Origin: Streptomyces sp. WMMC940
Lineage (GTDB): Bacteria; Actinomycetota; Actinomycetes; Streptomycetales; Streptomycetaceae
Assembly: GCF_027460265.1 (NCBI RefSeq)
Contig: NZ_JAPZBC010000001.1
Coordinates: 992,001 to 1,056,000 of the forward strand
Length of the DNA: 64,000 bases
Direction: 5' to 3'
The notes under the pieces are model-generated. The model searched no databases, was not told where the DNA came from, and was given only the letters and a program-made list of their open reading frames with translations. The first letter of the stretch is position 1. Each line of letters opens with the position of its first letter. The position numbers and the translations under genes were made by a program. Below, one piece after another: positions 49,777-58,768 of the stretch.

Positions 49777-50589
49777 ATGGTGCAAGCCCCTTCGTTGAGG
49801 CGCTCCGCCGGCCCGGTGGCCGCGTGGCGCTCGGTGATGCTGGTCCTCGCTCTGGGTCAGGTGGTCAGTTCCGTCCTCAGCCAGCTCTACGGCGGTGAGT
49901 TCACGACAGCCGACCGTCCAGGCGAGCCGCCCATCGTTCCGGTCGGCTGGGCATTCTCGATCTGGACACTGCTTGAGCTGCTCTGCGTCGTCTACGCCCT
50001 GTGGGCGCTGCCCGAACGTCGCCCGGATCCCGAGGTTCGAAATCGCTTGGCGGTCCCGCTCTCGGTGGTCTTCGCCGGATTCAGCTGCTGGCTCGTGGCG
50101 GCGGAGGTCGCACCGGTGTGGGGAACGGTCGCGGTGTTCACCGTCATGATCTTCGGTCTTGTGCGGGCCATGTCAGTGGCACTGGAGCACCGTTTCGCCA
50201 TCGCCACCTGGCGGCCTGTGCCCAGAGGGCTCTTGTGGTGGATGCTCGGCTTGTACACCGGGTGGTCGACCATCGCGGTCTGGGTGAACCTCACCACCGC
50301 CGTGGCCGGTTCCGGGGCGCCCGTCAGTGGCGGGGCGGGCGTGGCGGGGCAGTTGGCGGTGTTGGCCGGCGCTACCGCGACCGCCGTGGTCATCGTGCGC
50401 CGGACTCGAGGTCTGCTCCCCTACGCCCTCGCCGCGGGATGGGGTCTGCTGACCGCCATGCTGGGAGCTGCGAGCGCCGGGCAGCCCGTCCTGGCAGGCG
50501 CCGCAGGCGCCGGATTCGCCGTCGTGACCGGGGCCACCGCCGTCACGCGACGGGAGCGAGCAGCCCGCGCACCGGAGTCTGAGCCGTGA
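49777..50589 (+). CDS. TspO/MBR-like multi-helix membrane protein
   Basis: The 270-residue product has about seven membrane helices. VPVGWAFSIWTLLELLCVVYALWALPER is close to the TspO/MBR helix (GWAFSIWGxIYxxxAxxxxQALP). WWMLGLYTGWSTIAVWVNLTTAV matches the later tetra-Trp region with ATWRPVPRGLLWW before it. Length exceeds TspO (about 160), fitting the larger streptomycete TspO-related membrane proteins. The ligand is unknown. It begins after the mobile-element remnants and looks core-genomic. Confidence 0.75.
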   Translation: MVQAPSLRRSAGPVAAWRSVMLVLALGQVVSSVLSQLYGGEFTTADRPGEPPIVPVGWAFSIWTLLELLCVVYALWALPERRPDPEVRNRLAVPLSVVFAGFSCWLVAAEVAPVWGTVAVFTVMIFGLVRAMSVALEHRFAIATWRPVPRGLLWWMLGLYTGWSTIAVWVNLTTAVAGSGAPVSGGAGVAGQLAVLAGATATAVVIVRRTRGLLPYALAAGWGLLTAMLGAASAGQPVLAGAAGAGFAVVTGATAVTRRERAARAPESEP

Positions 50590-50741
50590 GGCTGGGGAAG
50601 CGGAGCATACCGCTCGTCACCGGAGGCGCACGCCTCGGCATACGAGCAGAAGCATCCGGCAGCGACTGCGGAAACGGGGTGCACTCCCCCAGGACGGAGA
50701 CTCTTGCGGCGGCTTCCCCGGCTCCCCGTCGCAAGGGATGC

Positions 50742-51176
50742 TCAGTCGAGGCAGAACTCGTTGCCCTCGATGTCCTGCATCACCATGCACGACTCGTTGT
50801 CGTCATCGGCGAGCAGCAGCCGCACGCGCACCGCGCCGAGGGCGACCAGTCGTGCGCACTCGGCCTCGAGCGCGGCCAGGCGCTCCTCCCCCACCAGCCC
50901 GGTGCCGACCCGTACGTCGAGATGGACCCGGTTCTTGACGACCTTGCCCTCCGGGACGCGCTGGAAGAACAGTCGCGGGCCCACACCTGAGGGATCGCTG
51001 CAGGCGAACCAGGAACCCTGCTTCTCAGGCGGCAGCGAACGGTCGAAATCGTCCCAGGTGGCGTACCCCTCCGGCGGCGACGGGACGTCGTATCCCAACA
51101 CCTCGCACCAGAAGCGAGCGACGCGCTCAGGTTCCGCGCAGTCGAAGGTGACTTGGAACTGCCTGACCGATGCCAT
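50742..51176 (-). CDS. VOC-family (glyoxalase-like) protein
   Basis: The 144-residue product starts MASVRQFQVTFDCAEPERVARFWCEVLGYDV, followed by PRLFFQRVPEGKVVKNRVHLDVRVG and SCMVMQDIEGNEFCLD. These are the two beta-alpha-beta-beta-beta units of the glyoxalase/bleomycin-resistance fold. The metal-site positions (VHLDV and the final NEFCLD with Glu) are present. Streptomyces has many such single-domain proteins with unassigned substrates. The longer upstream frame is rejected. Confidence 0.88.
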   Translation of the reverse strand: MASVRQFQVTFDCAEPERVARFWCEVLGYDVPSPPEGYATWDDFDRSLPPEKQGSWFACSDPSGVGPRLFFQRVPEGKVVKNRVHLDVRVGTGLVGEERLAALEAECARLVALGAVRVRLLLADDDNESCMVMQDIEGNEFCLD

Positions 51177-51527
51177 CGGGCCACAGTAGCAGGGCCTCCC
51201 GTTGCCCAATCGGCCACCGCTCGATCTTCGGGAGTCCACACACCACACCCGACGGTCAGGCGGTGGCCGGACCCGTTACCAACGGTTGCGGCCGTGTCGT
51301 CAATGCTCCACCCGGCCCCGGAGACCCGCTGCGACAACAAGGATTCGAGGACCGCGACCTCATGTGGTCGCGGTGCTCGTTGCGTTGTCCCGGCTGATGG
51401 TGCCGAGGGCCCCACAGGGCGGACACCCCTTCGTGTCGGCTCCGGCTGCCTGGTGCGCCGTGCGGCGTCCCCGAGATCGTCGCGTAGCCTTGCGGGTCGA
51501 GCCACCAGGAAGGGAACACGCTTCCTC
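51177..51527. other. 351-bp divergent intergenic region, no gene seen
   Basis: Frames here are in-frame extensions of the neighbouring genes and show no domain pattern. It should contain both promoters, but no firm elements were found. Confidence 0.3.
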
Positions 51528-53045
51528 ATGTCCCACTCGCCCGTCCCGCCCCGACCCCAGGTTCCCCCGCCGAGCGGCGCTTCCGGTCCACCGTCAGAGC
51601 GGACCGGGCCCCATCCCGGCTTCGACGGCCGGGAGTTCCGGGGCAACGGTTCGGGACAGCCGCCGCAGATGCCACCGCGGCCTCCGGGCGGCGGGCCGCG
51701 AGCAGGTCGGGGCAGGGTCGCACTCCTGGCCGGATCGGCAGTCGCCGTACTCGCACTGATCGGTGCCGCTGCCGTGACGTTGCCGGAAGACGACCAAGCG
51801 GCAACCAGCGAGGCCAAGCCGGTCTCGACGTCTTCCGGACCGCAGAGCGTCGAGGGCGAGGAACTGCTGCGCGTCGCAGCGCCCAAGGGGTCCCTGGACC
51901 TGAACTCCCGGGCCGTCTCCGCCGCGGGCAGCTGGGTCACCGACAGCTACTACGCCTCCGGCGCCGCGGACGCGGTGAACGGCTACCACACGGCGACGGG
52001 GAAGCCGGCATGGACCGTTCCCCTCGACGGCAACATCTGCGAGGCGTCACGCGACATCACCAGCACCGGCAAGGTGGCGGTTGTCTGGGCGGCCGACAAG
52101 AAGGTGCGGTCCAGATGCACGCAGTTCGGTGTCATCGACGTGAACAAGGGCGCCGTCCTGTGGCGCACTTCCATCCCGGCAGGCAAGTCCGGGCTGGGGC
52201 TCGACCTCAACGTCGGGATCAGCGAGGACATCGCCGCCGTCGGCGGACCCGACGGCACTCTCGGATACCGGACCGGCACCGGCAGACAGATCTGGGACGC
52301 ACCGCTCGAGGGTTGTCTGGCCGAGGAGCACACCGGCGGCGGGGAACTCTTCACCATGCTGAGCTGTCCGGGCGAGTTCCGGGTGGCGAAGCGCAGCCCG
52401 CAGACCGGGCTGGCGACTTGGCAGTACACGCTCCCGAAGGGCTACCGCGGCGCGTGGATCGTCTCGGGGGACCCCCTGGTCCTGGCCGTGATGACCAAAG
52501 AGGACCTGCTCGACGCCGACCGGCTGCTGACGGTCTCCGGGACGGGGAAGCCGCTGGGCACGATCGACCTCGGAGAGGACTACACGGCTGGGTGTGCGGA
52601 CAACGACGGCACGTGCGATGCGACCGTGGCGACCGACGACACGGTGTACATCGCCAGCGATCCGCCCGGCCTCTCCGCACCCAACCACATCGCCGCCTTC
52701 GACATTCGGACCGCGAAGCGGAAGTGGACATCGGCCGCACCGGAGACCCCCAACGCGGGAACCTTCATCCCCGTCCGGGCCGACGGAGACGGCCTCATCG
52801 CCTACATGCCGCCCGAGAACAAGCTGGGCAGCCGCGTCGTGCGCCTCGCACAGGCGGACGGGAAGCAGACGATCCTGCTGAGAATGCCGGACAGGCTCCT
52901 GGCGGGCGCCGAACGCGACATGATCAGCACCGAGGTCCCCGACCCGGCACTGTTCAAGGACGGCAGGTTGTACCTCCACCGCAGCGGGGCGTTCAACGAG
53001 TACACCGCCGGGACCCCCATGACGTTGATCCTCGGTACCCGATAG
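51528..53045 (+). CDS. Membrane-anchored PQQ-like beta-propeller protein
   Basis: The product has 505 residues. A Pro/Gly-rich cytosolic N terminus (~60 residues) precedes one membrane helix (GRVALLAGSAVAVLALIGAAAVTL, about 62-86). Outside lies a seven- or eight-bladed PQQ-like propeller with repeated blade ends: GYHTATGKPAWTVPL, IDVNKGAVLWRTSI, GYRTGTGRQIWDAPLEG, SPQTGLATWQYTLP and FDIRTAKRKWTSAAPETP. Several Cys pairs (NICEASR with SRCTQF, GCLAEE with LSCPGEF, GCADNDGTCDA) suggest extracellular disulfides. The protein probably binds a ligand or scaffold and no quinone-enzyme residues are evident. It is followed by an unlinked gene on the same strand. Confidence 0.85.
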   Translation: MSHSPVPPRPQVPPPSGASGPPSERTGPHPGFDGREFRGNGSGQPPQMPPRPPGGGPRAGRGRVALLAGSAVAVLALIGAAAVTLPEDDQAATSEAKPVSTSSGPQSVEGEELLRVAAPKGSLDLNSRAVSAAGSWVTDSYYASGAADAVNGYHTATGKPAWTVPLDGNICEASRDITSTGKVAVVWAADKKVRSRCTQFGVIDVNKGAVLWRTSIPAGKSGLGLDLNVGISEDIAAVGGPDGTLGYRTGTGRQIWDAPLEGCLAEEHTGGGELFTMLSCPGEFRVAKRSPQTGLATWQYTLPKGYRGAWIVSGDPLVLAVMTKEDLLDADRLLTVSGTGKPLGTIDLGEDYTAGCADNDGTCDATVATDDTVYIASDPPGLSAPNHIAAFDIRTAKRKWTSAAPETPNAGTFIPVRADGDGLIAYMPPENKLGSRVVRLAQADGKQTILLRMPDRLLAGAERDMISTEVPDPALFKDGRLYLHRSGAFNEYTAGTPMTLILGTR

Positions 53046-53392
53046 CCCGAGCGGAGCACCTCCGGGCGGCCACCGCCGGGCAGGAAGGACCGAATCCTCC
53101 GCGTAGCCGCACGCGGGCCGTCCAACCGACGGCTGCCGTCTGCGGAAGCCCGCACCAGTCCGCGCAGCCGGCTCCCCGGCCGTCGTCAGCGGCAGGGCCC
53201 GCGAAGGCTGTGCCGACGGGCGATGCCACGGACCACCCGAACAGCGATGCTGCGGGGCCGGATCCGTCCGGTCGCGCTCCCCCTGCGCCGGGAGCCGCCC
53301 CGACTGTCAGTGCCAGATGATTGACTCTGCGCATGGGTAGACCAGTCGACGACGACAACGCCTGATTGTCGGGGGCACAGAGGGGGCAACGC
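53046..53392. other. 347-bp intergenic stretch, no gene seen
   Basis: The open frames continuing from the previous gene are low-complexity. The sequence before 53393 has AGGGGG as ribosome-binding site and presumably the promoter of the 921-residue protein gene. Confidence 0.3.
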
Positions 53393-56158
53393 ATGACCAC
53401 GGGGGATCCTCGGAACCGCATTCCGGCCTATCCCGGTGTCGACCGTTTCGTCGACGCCTTCGACAAGCTCGTGGTGCAGCCGCGACGCAGCCGCAGCCGA
53501 GTACCGGTCGTACTGCTCCACGAGCCGGGCGGCGGCGAGGCGGGGCGCCGGATCGTCGCGGGGCTCCGCTCACGGATGCGCGGCCGCAGCGAGGTCCTCG
53601 CCCCGCACGCGCACATCCCGCGGATACCGGACGGGGCCGACCCGCCGCCGCTCCACCTCTTCGAGCTGATCACGAACCAGCTCAGGGAGACCATGCCGCC
53701 GGGCACCGGTGAACTGCACCTGCACAGCTACCGATTACTGCGTTCCGTCGTCACCGCACCGGCGCTCGACGGACTCATGGAGCGCCGTCACGCCGAACTG
53801 CGCAACCACTGCTACGCACAGCATCGCCAATGGTCGCCCCTGGCCCAGGCGCTGTGGTGGCTCGGCGGTCGTGACCAGGCCAACGGCGGCACGCTCCTGG
53901 AACTGCTGTGGAACTTCGTGGCGGGCCCGCTCTTCCAGCGGCTGCCACGGGCCCTCTACGGCCGGCGAGCGAAGCGTCGCATGCTCGGGAAGGCTCGCAA
54001 CCCTCGCTGGTACGCACGCTGGGTGCGCCAGCAGCAGGGCAGTCCGCCCACCGACTTCTTCCGCTCCGCTCTCGACCTCGTCCAGGGCGAGCTGGTCAAC
54101 GAGCCCGAGCGCATGGACCGGGTGCTCATGCAGGCCGTGCTCTCCGATCTCGACCATGCCTGCCGGTCCCGTCTCCTCAACCCGTGGCGCCGCCGTCGCA
54201 CCAGCCGCTTCGTGCTGCTCTTCGACGAGGCGGGGCCCGAGGACTCCCGCGTCCAGCGATTCCTGCGCGAGCTGCGCTCCGCCGTGGACGACCTGCGCTG
54301 CACCTCGGTGTTCGCGGTGGCGGGCGGCGTACGTTCGCTGGCCGCGCGCATCCCCGACATCCAGGCCACGGGTCTCGCCCAGGCGGGCGCCGAGCTGATC
54401 AACATCGAGCGCCGCGGGATGCCGCCGGACCAGCCGACCGGCCTTGTCGTACCGGTCGCCGAGGGCCCCGAGGACGATCAGGCCGCGGTGTACTGGCTCG
54501 GACGCTGGCCGACGTTGGTGACGCCGTCGCCGCGCTGGGGTCCCGGTGCCGAGGTGGCCGGGGCGCTGGGCGCGGCGACGCTCGCCCTCGCGGTCACCGG
54601 GGCCCTCGTCCTCGTACCGGGCACGTGGAACCGCGAGCAGGACGACCCCTGCCAGGGCTCCACCTTCCTCGGCACCGACGGCCAGTGCGTCGGGGTCGGC
54701 GAGGGCTCCGCCGACTTCGGCAAGGGACCCAGCGAGCAGGCGGTGCGTGCCGTGCTGGAGCAGATCGAGCAGCAGAACGAGGAAGTCGACGGGGAACTCT
54801 CCGGCCGGCCCGCCGGCGACCCGCGCCCCGGACGCCGCACGGTCGTCTACTTCGGCCCGCTCACGGGGGGCAAGGACGCCGAGGACCCGGTCCGCGGGGG
54901 CACGTTCGCCGAACTGCGGGGCATCGCGGTGGCACAGCGGCACATCAACGCGCAGGCTCTGCGCTCCGGCGAGCGGGTCCCGCTTCGGGTCCTCGCCGCC
55001 AACGCCGGGGACCGCTTCAAGGACGCGCCCGCCGTCGCGGAGCGGATCGTGGAACTCGCGGCGAGCGACCCGACCATCGCGGGCGTCGTCGGTTTCGGCC
55101 AGAGCCGCCGCAAGACGTACGAGGCGATGCGCATCCTCGACGAGGCGGGCATCCCGATGGTCGGCACCTCCGGCACGGCCGACGAACTCCTGCAGCAGGG
55201 CACGCACTACTACCAGACGGCGGCGACCGACGCGCGGGCCGCCGAACTGATGGCCGCGTTCGCCTCCGGCGCCGGGATCACCGCGGGCGGCCGGCCGGTG
55301 AGCCGGGTGAGTCTGGTCGCCGACACGACCGACGCCTACAGCAACAGCCTCGCCGCCTCCTTCCGTGCCTCGTACGGGCCGGGGCGCACGGACGTCCTCC
55401 TCTACACGCCCACCGACGCGCCGGAGCCGGAACCGATACCCGGCGCCCTCGGCGGGCGGCCGGTCCCGACCGTGGAGGACCTGGCCCGCGAGGTCTGCCG
55501 TGCGGTGAGCGAGGAGCCGCGGACGGCGGTGGTGTGGTCGGCGCGGGCCAGCCAGTTCCAGCTGTTCCTGGCCGAGATCTCCCGTATGTCCGGCAACTGC
55601 CCGCAGCTCAGCGTGCTCGCGGGAGACGACGTCACCAACGCGCTGATGGAGGACCAGCGTCCCTGGGACCACTTCAAGGGCCTGTCCCTGTTCTACGTCT
55701 CGCACGGATACGCGCCCACGCTGGCGGCGAGGAGCCCGGAGGCGGCGGCTTTCCTCGCCGCGTACGACCGCGCGTACGGCAGTGACCGCAGCGCAAGGAG
55801 CAAGGCCATGCGTGAGGACGGCCATGTCGCCCTCGCCTGGGACGCGCTGCGCTACCTCGCCGAAGGCATCGACCAGGCCTGGCGCACCACCGGTGGACAC
55901 GACAGCCGTCTGGACCGTGGACTCGTGCAGGGCGTGCTCTACCAGGGCCTGGGGGGAGGCGGCTTCGACGGCGCCACGGGCCGCATCGACGCGCACGGGG
56001 CGGCGAGCGGCGGACGGCTGACGGAGGACAAGCTCCTCGCGGTACTGCGGGGCACTGACAGCGGGCCCGTGACGGAACTGCTGTGCGGCGTGGTGACACG
56101 CGGCGACGAACGCACCACGTGGGGCCCGGAGAAGGGGAGGAAACTCCCCTGCCCTTGA
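53393..56158 (+). CDS. Degenerate NTPase-like region fused to membrane-anchored type-I periplasmic binding domain
   Basis: The 921-residue product starts MTTGDPRNRIPAYPGVDRFVDAFDKLV after AGGGGG. The first ~370 residues look like a P-loop-type domain: VPVVLLHEPGGGEAGRRIV (a Walker A without GKS/T) and RFVLLFDEAGPEDSRVQRFLREL (a Walker-B-like strand), ending in a sensor-like strand (CTSVFAVAGGVRSLA). One membrane helix follows (residues ~386-410). Residues ~480-900 form a Leu/Ile/Val-binding-protein fold: VVYFGPLTGGKDAEDP, GIAVAQRHINAQAL, VVGFGQSRRKTYEAMRILDEAGIPMVGTSGTADEL, and VSLVADTTDAYSNSLAASFRASYG. Topology puts the binding domain outside. It looks like a receptor coupling extracellular ligand sensing to a cytosolic domain. 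Confidence 0.82.
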   Translation: MTTGDPRNRIPAYPGVDRFVDAFDKLVVQPRRSRSRVPVVLLHEPGGGEAGRRIVAGLRSRMRGRSEVLAPHAHIPRIPDGADPPPLHLFELITNQLRETMPPGTGELHLHSYRLLRSVVTAPALDGLMERRHAELRNHCYAQHRQWSPLAQALWWLGGRDQANGGTLLELLWNFVAGPLFQRLPRALYGRRAKRRMLGKARNPRWYARWVRQQQGSPPTDFFRSALDLVQGELVNEPERMDRVLMQAVLSDLDHACRSRLLNPWRRRRTSRFVLLFDEAGPEDSRVQRFLRELRSAVDDLRCTSVFAVAGGVRSLAARIPDIQATGLAQAGAELINIERRGMPPDQPTGLVVPVAEGPEDDQAAVYWLGRWPTLVTPSPRWGPGAEVAGALGAATLALAVTGALVLVPGTWNREQDDPCQGSTFLGTDGQCVGVGEGSADFGKGPSEQAVRAVLEQIEQQNEEVDGELSGRPAGDPRPGRRTVVYFGPLTGGKDAEDPVRGGTFAELRGIAVAQRHINAQALRSGERVPLRVLAANAGDRFKDAPAVAERIVELAASDPTIAGVVGFGQSRRKTYEAMRILDEAGIPMVGTSGTADELLQQGTHYYQTAATDARAAELMAAFASGAGITAGGRPVSRVSLVADTTDAYSNSLAASFRASYGPGRTDVLLYTPTDAPEPEPIPGALGGRPVPTVEDLAREVCRAVSEEPRTAVVWSARASQFQLFLAEISRMSGNCPQLSVLAGDDVTNALMEDQRPWDHFKGLSLFYVSHGYAPTLAARSPEAAAFLAAYDRAYGSDRSARSKAMREDGHVALAWDALRYLAEGIDQAWRTTGGHDSRLDRGLVQGVLYQGLGGGGFDGATGRIDAHGAASGGRLTEDKLLAVLRGTDSGPVTELLCGVVTRGDERTTWGPEKGRKLPCP

Positions 56159-56292
56159 GAACTCCACACGCAATCCCACTGCCGGCGGGGATCGTTGGCG
56201 ATGTTCCGGCATCCGCCGGGGCGGCCGCGGGCCCGCCGTGTCACGGCGGACCCGTGGCCGATCAGACGCGATGTGGTGGAGCGGTCCCGATG

Positions 56293-57324
56293 TCAGCAGT
56301 CATTCTCGCGCAGTGAGTGCAGATGTGCGCTGGACTTGCGGGCGAAGGTGAGGGAGTCGACGGGGTTGTCGTGCTCGGCCTGCCAGTGGTGGTCGAGCCG
56401 GCCGCCCCGGGTGCGGGCCACGGCCGAGATGAAGCGCCGGTAGTCGATGTCTCCGTCCCCGACGTCCACCATGCGGTAGCCGTCCCGGGCGGAGATGTCG
56501 CGCTCACCGTCCTTGACGTGGAACAGGGGGTAGCGGTCGGGCTGTTCGAGGACGTAGCGCAGGGGGTCGAAGGGGGCGGGGGTGCCGTCGGCTCGCCGGG
56601 AGAAGCGGAACTGGCCGGCGTAGGCCCAGTAGATGTCCATTTCGAGGTACACGAGGTCGGGGTCGGTCTCGGCGAGGAGGACGTCGTAGAGGCGTACACG
56701 GGGCTTGTCGGTGGCGAAGGAGAACTCCTCGGCGTGGTTGTGCTGGTAGAACTTCATCCCGCGGGCTTTGGCCGCGGCGCCGTACTGGTTGAACTCCTCG
56801 GCGCAGCGCTTCCAGCCGTCGACGGTGGCCCCGTAGCGCCAGGGACCGGATGCGGTACCGATGTGTGCCAGGCCGAGGGCCTGGGCGTCGTCGAGCACCT
56901 TCTCCAGGTTCTGGGCGAAGGTGTACGCGCCGGGGTCGTTGTCGTTGTGGTAGCCGACGTGGCTGCCGATGGCGCGCAGTCCGTGGTCGCGGGTGAGGCG
57001 GCGGAGCTGCCGGAGGGTGATGGGGCCGGCGGAGCCCTGGGTGTAGCCGGCGTACTCGACCTCGTCGTAGCCGTATCTCTCGAGTTCGGCGAAGACGGCG
57101 GCGAAGCCGAGGGTGGAGACCTTGTCGCGGAGCGAGTAGAGCTGGATGCCGAGCCTGCCGGGCGGCAGTACGGGGCGGCCGTGGCCCCTACCGCGGGCGG
57201 CGGCGGTGGGGGCGGCGGCGCCGAGCAGGGCGGCCGCGGTGGCACCGGCCGCGACGCCGAGCATGCCGCGTCTGCCGATCTTGTGGGCGAGCTCGGGATC
57301 GGTGTGCTTGCTGGGGCGGCTCAC
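56293..57324 (-). CDS. Tat-exported sugar phosphate isomerase/epimerase-like protein
   Basis: The 343-residue product has a twin-arginine signal (HKIGRRGMLGVAAGATAAALLGAAAPTAAA). Then an AP-endonuclease-2/xylose-isomerase-like TIM barrel follows: LGIQLYSLRDKVS, GYDEVEYAGYT, LRAIGSHVGYH, MKFYQHNHAEEF, DLVYLEMDIYWAYAG and LFHVKDGER. The metal-binding His/Glu/Asp series typical of the family is there. Exported members of this type are associated with sugar or polyol conversion. It stands just before the ebo-type genes on the same strand, separated by 34 bases from the phosphatase-like gene. It may therefore be the last gene of that operon. Confidence 0.88.
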   Translation of the reverse strand: MSRPSKHTDPELAHKIGRRGMLGVAAGATAAALLGAAAPTAAARGRGHGRPVLPPGRLGIQLYSLRDKVSTLGFAAVFAELERYGYDEVEYAGYTQGSAGPITLRQLRRLTRDHGLRAIGSHVGYHNDNDPGAYTFAQNLEKVLDDAQALGLAHIGTASGPWRYGATVDGWKRCAEEFNQYGAAAKARGMKFYQHNHAEEFSFATDKPRVRLYDVLLAETDPDLVYLEMDIYWAYAGQFRFSRRADGTPAPFDPLRYVLEQPDRYPLFHVKDGERDISARDGYRMVDVGDGDIDYRRFISAVARTRGGRLDHHWQAEHDNPVDSLTFARKSSAHLHSLRENDC

Positions 57325-57358
57325 GGTGGATGACTCCTCGCTGTCAGTGGGGTGTGGT

Positions 57359-58768
57359 TCAGTGAAGTCCTGCGAGCGAGAGCAGCAGGGATTTCACGTC
57401 GGTGGCCGCGACGCGGCCGGTCAGGGCGCGGGGGGTGGAGCACAGGATGAGCGGACCGTGGTCGGTGTCGTCGCTCGTGGGGAGGCGGCCGTGGCTCCCG
57501 CGAATAGGTGAGGGGTCCAGGGGCACGACGGCCATGCGGTAGCGCATACCGAGCTTCTTGCGGGCGAGGGCCGTGGCTGCTTTGACGCGGACGTAGGGGT
57601 CCTGGGGGTCCATGAACAGTTCGACGGGGTCGTAGCCGGGTTTGCGGTGGATCTCGACGAGCCGGGCGAAGTCGGGGGCGTGTGCGTCGTCGAGCCAGTA
57701 GTAGTAGGTGAACCAGGCGTCGGGATCGGCGACGGCGACGAGTTCACCGGAGCGCGGGTGGTCGAGGCCGTGGGTCTTCTTGCCCTCGTCGTCGAGGAGT
57801 TCGGCGATGCCGTCGAGGCCGTGGAGGGCTTCGCGGGTGGCGCCGAGGTCTTCGGGACGGCGTACGTAGACGTGCGCGATCTGGTGGTCGGCGACCGCGA
57901 ACGCGCGGGAGGCCGTCGGGTCGAGGTATTCCATGCCGTCCTGCGTGTGGACTTCGAGGAGTCCGGCTCGGCGCAGTGCCCGGTTGATGTCGACGGGCCG
58001 GGCGACGCGGGTGATGCCGTATTCGGAGAGGGCGACGACGGTGCGGCCTTCGGCGTGTGCGTCGTCGAGGAGGGGCGCCAGGGCGGTGTCGAGGTCGGTG
58101 GCGGCCCGGTGGGAGCGCGGGTCGTCGGGGCCGTGGCGCTGGAGGTCGTAGTCGAGGTGGGGGACGTAGCAGAGGGCGAGGTCGGGGGTGCGGGTGCGGA
58201 GGATGTGGCGGGTGGCGTCGATGATCCAGCGGCTGGAGACGATGTCGGCGCCGGGTCCCCAGAAGTGGAAGAGGGGGAAGGTGCCGAGCCGGTCGGTGAG
58301 TTCGTCGTGGAGGGCGGGTGGGCGGGTGTAGCAGTCGGGTTCCTTGCGGCCGTCGGCGTAGTAGACGGGGCGGGGGGTGACGGTGATGTCGGTGTCCGCG
58401 CCCATGGCGTACCACCAGCAGATGTTGGCGACGGTGTAGCCGGGGTGGGCGCGGCGGGCGGCGTCCCAGAGTTTGTCACCGGCGACGAGGCCGTTGTGCT
58501 GGCGCCAGAGAAGGACGTCGCCGAGTTCGCGGAAGTACCAGCCGTTGCCGACGATTCCGTGTTCGGCGGGGAGGGTTCCGGTGAGGAAGGTGGACTGGGC
58601 GGTGCAGGTGACGGCGGGCAGGACGGTGCCCAGGGGGGCGTAAGAGCCGGTGGTGGCGAGGCGTTTGAGGTGGGGCATGTGGTCGAGGAGGCGTGGGGTG
58701 AGGCCGACGACGTCGAGGACGAGCAGGGGGATGGGGCGGGTGGTGGTCTCGGGGGTGGTGTCGCTCAT
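57359..58768 (-). CDS. Alkaline-phosphatase-superfamily (nucleotide pyrophosphatase) protein, EboF-like
   Basis: The 469-residue product begins MSDTTPETTTRPIPLLVLDVVGLTPRLL. The metal site Asp (LVLDVVG) and the Thr nucleophile in PAVTCTAQSTFLTGTLPAEHGIVGNGWY are typical of the Phosphodiest/PglZ-like branch. Later metal ligands are in PHLDYDLQRHGPDDP, ALSEYGIT and AVADHQIAHVYV. It hydrolyses a phosphate or nucleotide ester. Its ATG overlaps the stop of EboE (ATGA). Alkaline-phosphatase-like proteins are part of the ebo set found in bacteria and algae, so EboF is the likely equivalent. Confidence 0.85.
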   Translation of the reverse strand: MSDTTPETTTRPIPLLVLDVVGLTPRLLDHMPHLKRLATTGSYAPLGTVLPAVTCTAQSTFLTGTLPAEHGIVGNGWYFRELGDVLLWRQHNGLVAGDKLWDAARRAHPGYTVANICWWYAMGADTDITVTPRPVYYADGRKEPDCYTRPPALHDELTDRLGTFPLFHFWGPGADIVSSRWIIDATRHILRTRTPDLALCYVPHLDYDLQRHGPDDPRSHRAATDLDTALAPLLDDAHAEGRTVVALSEYGITRVARPVDINRALRRAGLLEVHTQDGMEYLDPTASRAFAVADHQIAHVYVRRPEDLGATREALHGLDGIAELLDDEGKKTHGLDHPRSGELVAVADPDAWFTYYYWLDDAHAPDFARLVEIHRKPGYDPVELFMDPQDPYVRVKAATALARKKLGMRYRMAVVPLDPSPIRGSHGRLPTSDDTDHGPLILCSTPRALTGRVAATDVKSLLLSLAGLH

